From contig JAHIVT010000145.1 of the NCBI GenBank assembly GCA_018816555.1, positions 27,209 to 91,208 of the forward strand: a stretch of DNA of 64,000 nucleotides, read 5' to 3'. Position 1 is the first letter of the stretch; each line of letters starts with the position of its first letter. The notes beneath the pieces were generated by a model that saw only the letters and a program-made list of their open reading frames with translations, was not told where the DNA came from and made no database searches. A program made the position numbers and the translations under genes. This document shows positions 8,479 to 16,348 of the stretch, piece after piece. This DNA comes from Pseudomonadota bacterium (lineage in GTDB: Bacteria > Desulfobacterota > Desulfobulbia > Desulfobulbales > SURF-16).

Positions 8479-9801
8479 TTACTCCGGAGAAGGCTCATTC
8501 AGTTTTTGTTTATTTAACGTTTCCGATTGATCGTTTGGGCCAAATAACGCAACTCCAGCCTCAAATTTTACATCCAGAACCTGCACTCTCTGATTAAAAA
8601 GGTCGGCCACTACCAGGTTGCCGTTTCCGTCCAAGGCCAAGGCGGTCGGAAAATTAAACCAACGAGGAGAACTGCCCTTACCGCCGATCTCAAAAAGATA
8701 ACGCCCAGCAAAATTATAAATAAGAATCGTGTGCCGCATATAGTCGACTACATAGACACACTTTTTCTTTTCATCCACCGCAAGAGCCTTGGGACGGCTC
8801 ATTTTGCCGGACGATCCACCCTTTTTGCCAAAAGCAAAAAGAAACTCCTCCGAGGCATTATAGACATAGATCTTGCTTGTTTCCTCGCTGAGGATGTAAA
8901 TATGTCCTTCCGACCCACACACAACGTCAGTAACTTGCACCGGTCCAAACTTTTTTGACTCCTCTTCTTCAACTACCTCTTTGCCTTTTGGCTTGAGGAA
9001 ATCAGGAAGATTGGCCATCTCCGTCTCCCGCTGCTCTATTTCAGGGGGTTCTTCATTTTCCGGGACTGGAGGAGGTTCACCTTCGCCCATCTGCCCTTTT
9101 CCGGTAATATCTTGAGGGAGTTTCGAATAATCCAACTGCTGATCCACCCATATCTTATCCTTTGGTTTGAGCCAGTGCAAAAAATTGCCTTCACTGTCCA
9201 GCACCATAAGCCCGCGAAAATCGATGCCCGTAACATAAATATTTCCATTGCGTCCCACATAAACACGATTGGGCACAAACGATTCCGCCTCGGGAAACTG
9301 CTGAACCAAAATTTCCTTAAGCGGAAAAAAGGCAGCATTGAGGATGGTGAGACGGGCAGGATTTTTTGCCGTACGGCCCTGGCAGATAAAGAGACGTCCA
9401 TCGCCGGCAACAAAAATACCGTTCGGCGAGTCGACCCCACGGCCCGTGCCCAAAGAAATTCTTGGGAAATAATCAGAACCATAGAGATTTATACGTCCGT
9501 TGCCGCCATTCACCACATAAATCTCATTCATTGTCTTATCAAAAAAGACAGCCGAGGGAAACTTCAGAGGAAGCCCCTGGTCATCTTCATTAATAATCGC
9601 CACCGTTTTTACGGGCACAGGCCACGGGGTGTTTTCTTCCGGTTGTGCCAAAAGCGCGGTCTGAATGGGCAATAAACCAATGCACACAAGAAGAATTGCG
9701 ATTCGCCTGACCACACTTGCATCACCAAAAATGAATGATCGAGAAATTTTTCCTTTTACTCTCTGCATAATCCACTTAGCACCGATATGAAATAGAATCA
9801 T
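8479..9801 (-). CDS. Exported NHL-repeat beta-propeller protein
   Basis: A 440-residue protein with an N-terminal hydrophobic signal segment (IAILLVCIGLLPIQTALL) preceded by a long basic stretch. The body has repeated NHL-type blades, for example FPSAVFFDKTMNEIYVVNGG, RPKALAVDEKKKCVYVVD and FPTALALDGNGNLVVADL, separated near residues 230-290 by a Pro/Glu-rich insertion. NHL propellers act as protein- or ligand-binding platforms. It lies downstream of the decaheme cytochrome at 9881-11050 (gap 79 bases), a pairing common in porin-cytochrome and extracellular electron-transfer loci. The exact start is uncertain; an in-frame ATG at 9768 is a possible alternative that keeps the signal segment. 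Location is inferred to be periplasm or outer membrane. Confidence 0.8.
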   Translation of the reverse strand: MILFHIGAKWIMQRVKGKISRSFIFGDASVVRRIAILLVCIGLLPIQTALLAQPEENTPWPVPVKTVAIINEDDQGLPLKFPSAVFFDKTMNEIYVVNGGNGRINLYGSDYFPRISLGTGRGVDSPNGIFVAGDGRLFICQGRTAKNPARLTILNAAFFPLKEILVQQFPEAESFVPNRVYVGRNGNIYVTGIDFRGLMVLDSEGNFLHWLKPKDKIWVDQQLDYSKLPQDITGKGQMGEGEPPPVPENEEPPEIEQRETEMANLPDFLKPKGKEVVEEEESKKFGPVQVTDVVCGSEGHIYILSEETSKIYVYNASEEFLFAFGKKGGSSGKMSRPKALAVDEKKKCVYVVDYMRHTILIYNFAGRYLFEIGGKGSSPRWFNFPTALALDGNGNLVVADLFNQRVQVLDVKFEAGVALFGPNDQSETLNKQKLNEPSPE

Positions 9802-9850
9802 TTTTCAAAAATCCGGCATGACAAAAAATTGAACCCAGCCAACTGAAAAA

Positions 9851-9866
9851 GGTACAAAAAGTCGCA
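9851..9866 (+). promoter_or_regulatory. Weak RegA-like site before the NHL gene
   Basis: GGTACAAAAAGTCGCA keeps the GTCGC half-site, but the GG half is degenerate and the spacing is two bases longer than in the other copies. It is 50 bases from the NHL start. PrrA-type regulators tolerate variable spacing, but this one could be chance. Confidence 0.25.
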
Positions 9867-9880
9867 TTGTCCATGGGACT

Positions 9881-11050
9881 TTAATGATGGCATTTGCTGC
9901 AAACAAGACCTCCTAAAAGATCCCCAATCAGCAAATACTGAAATTTTGACCCATGCGGATTGTGACAGCTTGCACAATTAAATTCTTTTTTCGGGTTCAA
10001 GGGATTTTTGGGACCTTTCAGAGGATGACCGCCGACCGGATGGCCTTTTGTCACACCTGCCAGTTCATTATGGCAACCGGTACAGAGTTCGTTGACCGGT
10101 TTATAAAGCATATACTGATTTTCAGAGGCATGGGGATCATGGCAGGAGACACAGCCTCCCCCCCTGATGATACCATGGACATTGAGACCTTTCGTGTCCT
10201 TCTTCAGCAGATCTTCCTTGTCAACATGGCAACTGACGCATAATTCAGCCCGGCCGTCAGCCCACAACTGAAATCGATAAGCATCGCCATGGGGATTATG
10301 GCAGATTGAACAGACACCGAACCCCACAGGTTGATGGATATGCGCCATATCACCCCATGCCTTCCCCTTGACAAGATGGCAATGATAACACAGTGAGGCA
10401 TCTTTTCCTATGGACACGGAAATCCGTCCCACATCCTTTTCCTGCTGATGGCAGGTCTCGCAAAGCAAATTCGCCGCAGGACTGTGTTGCCATTTTGTTT
10501 CCTCGAAAATTGCCTTATGACATGTATAGCAAACAGGAGAATTCTTACCATAGGGTGAGGGTTTGACAAAAAAATCTTCCGGCACGGACTCGACCTCATG
10601 GCATTGCCGGCATTCCTGGTGCATGGTTTCCTTGCGGTGATAAAGATACACCCCCGTGGCATTCAAATTGGCATTTAACAGTGTGCGTAGCGGTTTATAG
10701 TCGATAACAATTTTTTTTGAGCCGGGAGAAAGAAAAAACTTATTTTCACCCGGAATGAGCGGAACACGATAGTGGACATAAAAGATATCGTTTTTCATCC
10801 TGGTGGCCAGCGGCATGATGCTTTCCGCCCCAGACTGAAGCTGCAATTGTTTCATGTCCTCTTTTGTGTCGACTTCGACAACAAAATGGTAAGAGGGCGA
10901 GCGCGCATAAACGATGCAGGCAGTATCCGGGGTGAGAAGGGTAACACCCCTGGCCAGCGCCGGACTTGCGGGGAGACAGAAAACAGCCAGGAAATATATG
11001 ATGAAAACAACAGATTGTTTCAACAGTTGTGCAATAAACCCCATTTTCAT
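9881..11050 (-). CDS. Decaheme c-type cytochrome (doubled CxxCH family)
   Basis: A 389-residue protein with a signal peptide (VVFIIYFLAVFCLPASPALA). After an N-terminal beta-rich domain of about 130 residues come ten CxxCH motifs: CRQCH, CYTCH, CETCH, CYHCH, CSICH, CVSCH, CVSCH, CTGCH, CASCH and CSKCH. Several are followed by NPHG or DPHA, the doubled-CxxCH signature. The last motif is at the very C-terminus. The heme-rich C-terminal two thirds suggest a wire-like arrangement. It is the first gene of a likely two-gene operon with the NHL protein. A palindrome (11124-11139) and a RegA-like box (11364-11380) lie upstream. It probably carries electrons in the periplasm or at the outer membrane; the donor is unknown. 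Confidence 0.9.
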   Translation of the reverse strand: MKMGFIAQLLKQSVVFIIYFLAVFCLPASPALARGVTLLTPDTACIVYARSPSYHFVVEVDTKEDMKQLQLQSGAESIMPLATRMKNDIFYVHYRVPLIPGENKFFLSPGSKKIVIDYKPLRTLLNANLNATGVYLYHRKETMHQECRQCHEVESVPEDFFVKPSPYGKNSPVCYTCHKAIFEETKWQHSPAANLLCETCHQQEKDVGRISVSIGKDASLCYHCHLVKGKAWGDMAHIHQPVGFGVCSICHNPHGDAYRFQLWADGRAELCVSCHVDKEDLLKKDTKGLNVHGIIRGGGCVSCHDPHASENQYMLYKPVNELCTGCHNELAGVTKGHPVGGHPLKGPKNPLNPKKEFNCASCHNPHGSKFQYLLIGDLLGGLVCSKCHH

Positions 11051-11123
11051 TAATTACATTTTCCTGAACTTTTTAAGAAACATCGGGCGCACAAAGCACG
11101 CCCACAAACCTCTGACAGTATAA

Positions 11124-11139
11124 ATGAATATCTATTCAT
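11124..11139. promoter_or_regulatory. 16-bp palindrome upstream of the decaheme cytochrome
   Basis: ATGAATA-TC-TATTCAT is a perfect 7-2-7 inverted repeat about 75 bases upstream of the cytochrome start codon. It is placed like an operator. The binding protein is unknown, and AT-rich palindromes can be chance. Confidence 0.35.
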
Positions 11140-11363
11140 AATTTGACAATTTCACGTACCATTTTCATTTTCCGTTGTCAACACCGGCGGCATATACCAA
11201 ACATAACGGAAGAGCAAGAGATCTGTTGCCATGCAAGCTTTTTGCGACGAAAAGTTATAGCAAACAAATCCTAACATCATGTTTTAACAACTTTCCTTTA
11301 ACAGAAGAAAAATCATGCTCTTCCCCGCATAATATGGTGTAACCACAAAAAATACACCAACAA

Positions 11364-11380
11364 ATGCGACAATTTGCCTC
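11364..11380 (-). promoter_or_regulatory. RegA/PrrA-type box (copy E)
   Basis: On the minus strand this reads GAGGCAAATTGTCGCAT. Its 13-base core GGCAAATTGTCGC is identical to copies A and B. It lies in the divergent region between the decaheme cytochrome and the PilZ protein. Confidence 0.6.
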
Positions 11381-11470
11381 ATTCCCACCCCCTATATTTT
11401 TTGTTAAGGGTACTTATTAGGAAATGCTCGTTTTAGAGACATAATGAAACATTAGAGCGAGGGGCTGAAA

Positions 11471-11929
11471 ATGACTACCAATTTCAACACAATGAACCGT
11501 CGAAAATTCCCCCGGTTTGCGCCAAAGAAAGACATGTATGTTCTCCATCACAACTTCGGTAAAGTGATAGACATCAGCATGGGAGGCATTCTTTTTAATT
11601 ATGTTGACAAAGAGTATTTGCAGGGGAGTCCACCGGAAAGAGGTATCCTTTTTGGTTATAATGATCATTACATGGATGAAATCCCTTTCGAGACAGTTTC
11701 CGATACCGTTATTTCAAAATCTCCGACAAGCAAACCTGTCATCAAGCAGAGACGAATTATTTTTGGTGATCTTTCAGTCGGGCAGATTCAGCAACTGGAA
11801 CGATTCATACTTGACAACGCACGGATACCTCAGTTAGCCTATGATTCGCAATTAACTGACGAAAATATCCCGATCAATATTATATGTAGTTCGAGTAAAT
11901 ATATATCTTTCCTTTCTGTAATAAATTGA
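11471..11929 (+). CDS. PilZ-domain protein, putative c-di-GMP receptor
   Basis: A 152-residue cytoplasmic protein with a PilZ-like N-terminus: the arginine cluster NRRKFPRF (about residues 10-17) and, after a strand, DISMGGI (about 36-42), matching the RxxxR ... DxSxxG c-di-GMP-binding pattern. A second conserved-looking element near the C-terminus (RRIIFGDLSVGQIQQLERFI) fits the end of a PilZ barrel and its helix. It is a single gene followed immediately by a terminator. It presumably ties c-di-GMP to envelope or cytochrome functions nearby; its target is unknown. The diguanylate cyclase at 59665-61281 could supply the ligand. Confidence 0.75.
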   Translation: MTTNFNTMNRRKFPRFAPKKDMYVLHHNFGKVIDISMGGILFNYVDKEYLQGSPPERGILFGYNDHYMDEIPFETVSDTVISKSPTSKPVIKQRRIIFGDLSVGQIQQLERFILDNARIPQLAYDSQLTDENIPINIICSSSKYISFLSVIN

Positions 11930-11930
11930 C

Positions 11931-11965
11931 AAAAAAAAAGCACGCACAATACGTGCTTTTTTTTT
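11931..11965 (+). terminator. Bidirectional-looking terminator after the PilZ gene
   Basis: The stem AAAAAAAAAGCACG pairs with CGTGCTTTTTTTTT around a 7-base loop, one base after the PilZ stop codon. It has a T run on both strands. Confidence 0.85.
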
Positions 11966-12085
11966 GTTCTCATTTATTAATTTTCTCTGCGGGAATTATT
12001 ATTAAAAAAATTATCCTGTTAAGTCAATTAGTATGTGCTTACTTCACGACTCTCAATCTTTTCAGAACTTGACAAGGGTTACTTC

Positions 12086-13390
12086 ATGAAAAAGCAACAG
12101 CGAGATTACAGAAGTTCTTTTTTGTCACCTCTCTGTATAATTTTACTGGCACCTTTTCTCTATGCCCCGGCTCAGGCTGGTCCTTACACGGATTCCGCCC
12201 ATGGCAACGCTTCATCCGGTGTCAAACGAAGCGAAACCGCCCTGGAGAACTATTCACAGGCTAACTGTGCCCATTGTCACGAACAACACGCCAGTATCGA
12301 CGGAGCTGAACCTGACCCATATTCCGGAGACGATAGTGGCTCTCCTTTTGCCCTTTTTGCCGACAACTTCAATACAAGCGCCACCACCAACCCCTATCTG
12401 CAGGGCGACAATTTCTGCTTTTACTGCCACACCAACGCCGCTTCCCTGCAAACCGGCGGAATCAACAACAAAGACTATGCCGCAACGTTCGGCGGTTATA
12501 CCACCAATTCACCACTGGGAATCTTTGAGGCATTCAACCAATATTCCTATCACAATCTTTCCGATATACAGGATTTCAGCACAACCAATTTTAGCAACTT
12601 TTTCACGTCAACCTCCAATCCATGCGTCGGCTGTCATAATCCGCACATAGCAAGACGCAATAAGGAAAATGAAAAGGATCCGTCTTACACTGCCATTTCC
12701 AAGCCCTCCGATCATGCCAATCTCTGGGGCGATGACGCCAGCGAAAGAATGTTTGCTGTCACCAGCAACAACTACATGGCCCCTTACTATTACAATTCAA
12801 CAACCACCTATGAACCGGATGGCACCAACACGGATGACGGCTCGCTGACCCCGGACTACAATGCATTCTGCACGGATTGTCATAACACCACCAATACCAT
12901 CTTCAGCAGCACGCTGGGCAGAAATCTCATCAAAATCAGCTGGTATACGGAAGGCGGAGACACCATCTCCGCCGGCGACAAGCATGGTAAAAACAGTGCG
13001 ACCGGCAGCTCGGAGAGAATAGAGCCCTACGGTACCGATAACGGCTGGGTTCTCTCCTGCCTTGACTGCCACGAACCTCACGGCTCGCCAAGCTCGTTTC
13101 TCATCAGAAGAGAGGTGAACGGCACATATTTAACTGCTGCCGTTCACACGAAATTAACATCTTCTACCGCCACCTCAAACTTAAAATTGCTGTGCGCAAA
13201 GTGTCATAATAATGACTGGGAGTACATTCATCATGAATCTCCTGATGCCACTTTTGACCAGTTCAAATGCGGCTCATGTCATGGTCAAAATGGGACCGCC
13301 GGTTTTATTATTCCCTGCGAAAACTGTCATTCCCACGGGGTATATGTGGTCGATCTAGATGATCCTTCTCTGATCCGCAGAACCTTTTAA
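12086..13390 (+). CDS. Octaheme c-type cytochrome
   Basis: A 434-residue protein starting at MKKQQRD (ATG 12086), chosen because a classical signal peptide follows at once (IILLAPFLYAPAQAGPY); an in-frame extension of 17 codons to 12035 is not needed. Eight CxxCH motifs: CAHCH, CFYCH, CVGCH, CTDCH, CLDCH, CAKCH, CGSCH and CENCH, some followed by NPH or EPHG. Long Ser/Thr/Asn/Asp-rich loops between hemes are typical of surface-exposed multiheme cytochromes. It sits 14 bases upstream of the fn3-containing cytochrome, so the two are co-transcribed. Role: electron carrier, probably at the cell surface or periplasm; terminal acceptor unknown. Confidence 0.9.
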   Translation: MKKQQRDYRSSFLSPLCIILLAPFLYAPAQAGPYTDSAHGNASSGVKRSETALENYSQANCAHCHEQHASIDGAEPDPYSGDDSGSPFALFADNFNTSATTNPYLQGDNFCFYCHTNAASLQTGGINNKDYAATFGGYTTNSPLGIFEAFNQYSYHNLSDIQDFSTTNFSNFFTSTSNPCVGCHNPHIARRNKENEKDPSYTAISKPSDHANLWGDDASERMFAVTSNNYMAPYYYNSTTTYEPDGTNTDDGSLTPDYNAFCTDCHNTTNTIFSSTLGRNLIKISWYTEGGDTISAGDKHGKNSATGSSERIEPYGTDNGWVLSCLDCHEPHGSPSSFLIRREVNGTYLTAAVHTKLTSSTATSNLKLLCAKCHNNDWEYIHHESPDATFDQFKCGSCHGQNGTAGFIIPCENCHSHGVYVVDLDDPSLIRRTF

Positions 13391-13404
13391 GTCAAAGGAT
13401 CATT

Positions 13405-14601
13405 ATGCATTTATGGATTACAGTCTTTTTTACACTCTCGCTAATCCTTCTGCCTAACAACAATTCCCTCGCTACATCCAGCAAAAAGGAAACGTTGCGG
13501 ACAGAATGCCTGACATGCCATGCTCAGGTCATTGAAAAGGAACTGCTGAAGAGATATATTCATCAACCTTTTATCGAAAAAAAATGCCTGACATGCCATG
13601 TCAATGCAAAAGATTCTTCTCCTGTAGCCGACCAGCCTCCCTCAGGCCAACAACAAGCCAGGGCAAAAATCAGCTGGCTCAGTATGTCCCCATCAGCGTC
13701 TGAGAAACACACATTTCTGCTGCCTGCAAAATCCGCCTCAGGCAAAATTTTGATTGACGCAAAGGTACCCGGTAAATCGCCGTTGCGGCAAATATTGACT
13801 ATCCCCGCGGCAAACACCATGGCAAAGGTGGAAAACGACCAGACTCCGCCGGGGATAACAGACATCAAGGCCGACGTTCAGCAGGGTATCCTGATCAATT
13901 CCGTAATCACCTGGCAGACTGACGAAAAAACAAACGCAACGGTGCACTTCGGCATTGAAGATACAGGGCAAACAATCGATGAAAAGTACAGCTATGCTAC
14001 TGACCATAAAATTACTTTGCCGGGCTTGAAAAACAGATCAACCTATCAGGTTGCCATCACATGCCAGGATATTTTCGGCAACAGCTCCACCTCTCCTATT
14101 TTCAGCTTCTCCACTGCGGACATTTCCCCATTGCTTGCATCTGCGTCCGAAAACCAAAAGGTCAGCAGTGATAAAATTGTCTTAAAAAACAGCTTTTTTA
14201 CCACTAACGATAAAAATATCATACTTGAACTGACAGCCAATCAACCGGTATCCATCGCTCTCGGAACTGCAGCTGATGAACCCGCAGATAGGCAGATCAT
14301 CCTCAAAAAATCAGGCCAGTCAACTGATATGACAGAGGAACATATTTCTTTGACAAATAAAAAATACAGCAGCATGACTGTCTGCACGACCTGCCACGAG
14401 GGCTTCAACCAGCAGAAATCCCACCCGGTCAATATTCTACCCAGGGGAAAAACAAAAATACCCCCCGAGTATCCAACCCTGCCGGACGGTCGTATCTCCT
14501 GCATGACCTGCCACATTAACCATGCAGCAAACATTGAATACAGACTCATCAAATCATCGCGAAAGGAACTCTGTTTAGGTTGTCATCCGGACAAATTTTA
14601 A
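13405..14601 (+). CDS. Pentaheme c-type cytochrome with an fn3-like domain
   Basis: A 398-residue protein with a signal peptide (LWITVFFTLSLILLPNNNSLA). Two CxxCH motifs come early (CLTCH, CLTCH). A central region of about residues 150-235 reads like a fibronectin type III or phosphatase-type beta-sandwich (SVITWQTDEKTNATVHFG ... LPGLKNRSTYQVAI). Three CxxCH motifs end the protein (CTTCH, CMTCH and CLGCH at the extreme C-terminus). The split heme arrangement around a beta-sandwich suggests a docking or scaffolding role between redox partners. A good Shine-Dalgarno (AAAGGA) precedes the ATG. It follows the octaheme gene and precedes the HAMP protein in a likely three-gene operon. Confidence 0.87.
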   Translation: MHLWITVFFTLSLILLPNNNSLATSSKKETLRTECLTCHAQVIEKELLKRYIHQPFIEKKCLTCHVNAKDSSPVADQPPSGQQQARAKISWLSMSPSASEKHTFLLPAKSASGKILIDAKVPGKSPLRQILTIPAANTMAKVENDQTPPGITDIKADVQQGILINSVITWQTDEKTNATVHFGIEDTGQTIDEKYSYATDHKITLPGLKNRSTYQVAITCQDIFGNSSTSPIFSFSTADISPLLASASENQKVSSDKIVLKNSFFTTNDKNIILELTANQPVSIALGTAADEPADRQIILKKSGQSTDMTEEHISLTNKKYSSMTVCTTCHEGFNQQKSHPVNILPRGKTKIPPEYPTLPDGRISCMTCHINHAANIEYRLIKSSRKELCLGCHPDKF

Positions 14602-14636
14602 CAGAACTGTTCCGCCAGCAAAAAGCACTGACTGCC

Positions 14637-15176
14637 ATGAATCCATACAAACACAAAAGAAAAAAACTCAATCTGAACGTGAAGCGGGAATTCCAGAAAT
14701 GGCTTTTCCTACGCATGACAGCGCAAGTTCTGATCAGCTCCCTGGTTGCTGCAGTGATTCTTTATTTTTACGCCAGAAGCGAAATTACCGACAGCTTCTA
14801 CTCAGCCCATGTGACAATCCGCCGGGTAAGCGATCTTCTGCTGCCGGTCATAGCTGCCGGATCCGCGGTGAGCTTTGTGGGTACCCTTATCGTGGTAATT
14901 TTTCTTCCCCAGAGAATAGCCGGACCTCTTTACCGCATCGAAAAGCGCCTGGAAGACTTGAAAGAAGGTGACCTGCGCTCGGAAATAAAACTGCGAAGAA
15001 ATGACATTCTGCAGGATATGGCTGCAACCCTTAACGACTGCACCGGTTCTCTGCAGAAAAAAATAAAGCTGGCCCAGGAAAATCAGGCGCAACTTGAAAA
15101 AACTCTCCAAAAATCAGCGAAAACTGGTGATGCTTTCCGCAAGTTGAAAGACAATCTGGACAGTTTTAAAACCTGA
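14637..15176 (+). CDS. Two-helix membrane protein with HAMP domain and coiled coil, no output domain
   Basis: About 179 residues from ATG 14637 (MNPYKHKRKK); an upstream TTG at 14580 overlaps the cytochrome gene and was judged less likely. Two membrane helices (about residues 27-45 and 70-92) flank a very short loop. A HAMP-like segment follows (PLYRIEKRLEDLKEGDLR ... RRNDILQDMAATLND), then a Gln/Lys/Glu-rich coiled coil to the end. There is no kinase, cyclase or chemotaxis output domain. It may act as a membrane-anchored adaptor for the preceding cytochromes or transmit a signal to a separate partner. It is found immediately after the cytochrome pair (35-base gap). Confidence 0.7.
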   Translation: MNPYKHKRKKLNLNVKREFQKWLFLRMTAQVLISSLVAAVILYFYARSEITDSFYSAHVTIRRVSDLLLPVIAAGSAVSFVGTLIVVIFLPQRIAGPLYRIEKRLEDLKEGDLRSEIKLRRNDILQDMAATLNDCTGSLQKKIKLAQENQAQLEKTLQKSAKTGDAFRKLKDNLDSFKT

Positions 15177-15242
15177 TACTCACAACTCCTTGCATTTTTT
15201 TAACCATCCTTCTGACTAAATTATTGCTTTTTTTGTCAGACT

Positions 15243-15282
15243 ATGGCAACTATTTGCCATATCTGCGTGTTAGACCTTTATA
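15243..15282 (+). promoter_or_regulatory. Putative promoter with overlapping palindrome before the dodecaheme gene
   Basis: An imperfect sigma70-like pair, TTGCCA (15254-15259) and TTTATA (15277-15282), with 17-base spacing lies about 135 bases before the start codon. The -35 region overlaps the inverted repeat ATGGCAACTATTTGCCAT (15243-15260). That repeat keeps the GGCAA/TTGCC halves of the RegA-like boxes but lacks GTCGC, so it may be a diverged site or another regulator's operator. Confidence 0.35.
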
Positions 15283-15418
15283 TTTAACGCCTCGCAAATA
15301 GTTTGTCTATTCTGGAATTTCCTTTTTTCATTAACTTTTGCCTTTACCAAAAAAAAGAAAATCAATTTTACTTTCGGTTGGTTATACGCTTAATTTCAAC
15401 ATCAGGAGGATAATTTAA

Positions 15419-16237
15419 GTGAAAATGAGCAAAAAATATAACAAGATTCAATTGATGAAACACACGGTGGCAGCAACTTTTGCAATCTTCCTGACTACAG
15501 GGGCAGCGGCACCCTTTGCCTTGGCTCAAGATACCGAGCGTCCTGTTTTGACCGTCGATGATTGCGTAAAATGCCATGATGCCGCACCACAGGCCATTGA
15601 AAGTGCAGGCGGTAAACATAAGACCGAAGTCACCTGTATTGACTGCCATGAGGGTCATCCTCCAAAAAACACCGACATTATCCCTCAATGCAGCAAGTGC
15701 CATACAGACGAAAAACATTTTGAACTCGAAGGCTGCCTGGGCTGCCACACAAACCCCCATACGCCGCTTAAGATCACCCTTGCCGATAATCTGACCGAAC
15801 CCTGCCTTACCTGTCATACCGATCAGATTGACCAGTTGAAACAGAATCTAAGCAAACATACCGAACAGTCTTGCACCACTTGCCATACCGCCCATGGCGA
15901 GCTGCCGAGCTGCACCAACTGTCATACCCCCCACTCTGAAGACATGGTACAGAGTGACTGCCTGAGTTGCCACAAACCGCATATGCCTCTACAGGTTACC
16001 TATCCTGACGATACACCGTCCAAACTGTGTGCATCCTGCCATCAGACCGCTTATGACCTGTTGATGGCCAACACCACCAAACACCATGAACGCTCTTGTG
16101 CCGATTGCCACAAGTCCCAGCACAAGATGATTCCGAAGTGCCAGGATTGCCATGGCGTACCACATCCCGAGGATATGATGAAGAAATTCCCAATTTGTGG
16201 TGATTGCCACGGCATTGCCCATGATGTGACCAAGTAA
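15419..16237 (+). CDS. Dodecaheme c-type cytochrome (first of a tandem pair)
   Basis: A 272-residue protein with a signal peptide (FAIFLTTGAAAPFALAQ). Twelve CxxCH motifs occur in only about 230 residues: CVKCH, CIDCH, CSKCH, CLGCH, CLTCH, CTTCH, CTNCH, CLSCH, CASCH, CADCH, CQDCH and CGDCH. That is about one heme per 20 residues, a density typical of nanowire-like or periplasmic electron-shuttle cytochromes. The GTG at 15419 is 9 bases after a strong AGGAGG and is preferred; the ATG at 15425 is possible. It is closely related along its length to the gene at 16349-17269, with the motifs in the same order and spacing, so the two are tandem paralogues. A terminator follows, so they are probably separate transcripts. 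Confidence 0.92.
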   Translation: MKMSKKYNKIQLMKHTVAATFAIFLTTGAAAPFALAQDTERPVLTVDDCVKCHDAAPQAIESAGGKHKTEVTCIDCHEGHPPKNTDIIPQCSKCHTDEKHFELEGCLGCHTNPHTPLKITLADNLTEPCLTCHTDQIDQLKQNLSKHTEQSCTTCHTAHGELPSCTNCHTPHSEDMVQSDCLSCHKPHMPLQVTYPDDTPSKLCASCHQTAYDLLMANTTKHHERSCADCHKSQHKMIPKCQDCHGVPHPEDMMKKFPICGDCHGIAHDVTK

Positions 16238-16251
16238 CAGTTTTTTTAAAA

Positions 16252-16285
16252 AGAGTGAGCGGAGATACTGCTCACTCTTTTTTTT
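16252..16285 (+). terminator. Terminator between the two dodecaheme cytochrome genes
   Basis: A 9-bp perfect stem, AGAGTGAGC against GCTCACTCT, with a 9-base loop and seven T residues directly after. Confidence 0.9.
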
Positions 16286-16300
16286 CCCCATTCGCCTATC

Positions 16301-16318
16301 ACACAGAATATTCTGTGT
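16301..16318. promoter_or_regulatory. 18-bp perfect palindrome before the second dodecaheme gene
   Basis: ACACAGAATATTCTGTGT is perfectly self-complementary. It lies 30 bases before the start codon at 16349, between the upstream terminator and the Shine-Dalgarno (AAAGGA). A dimeric repressor operator is the simplest reading. It differs from the RegA-like boxes. Confidence 0.5.
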
Positions 16319-16348
16319 TCTGCTACTTATTGAACAAAGGAATATGTT

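Larger units (their letters stand above)
11051..11470. other. Divergent intergenic region, decaheme cytochrome / PilZ protein
   Basis: About 420 AT-rich bases with no credible gene, separating divergent genes. It holds a 16-bp palindrome and one RegA-like box. Which of the two genes the box controls cannot be read from sequence: it is about 90 bases from the PilZ start and 310 from the cytochrome start. Confidence 0.5.
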
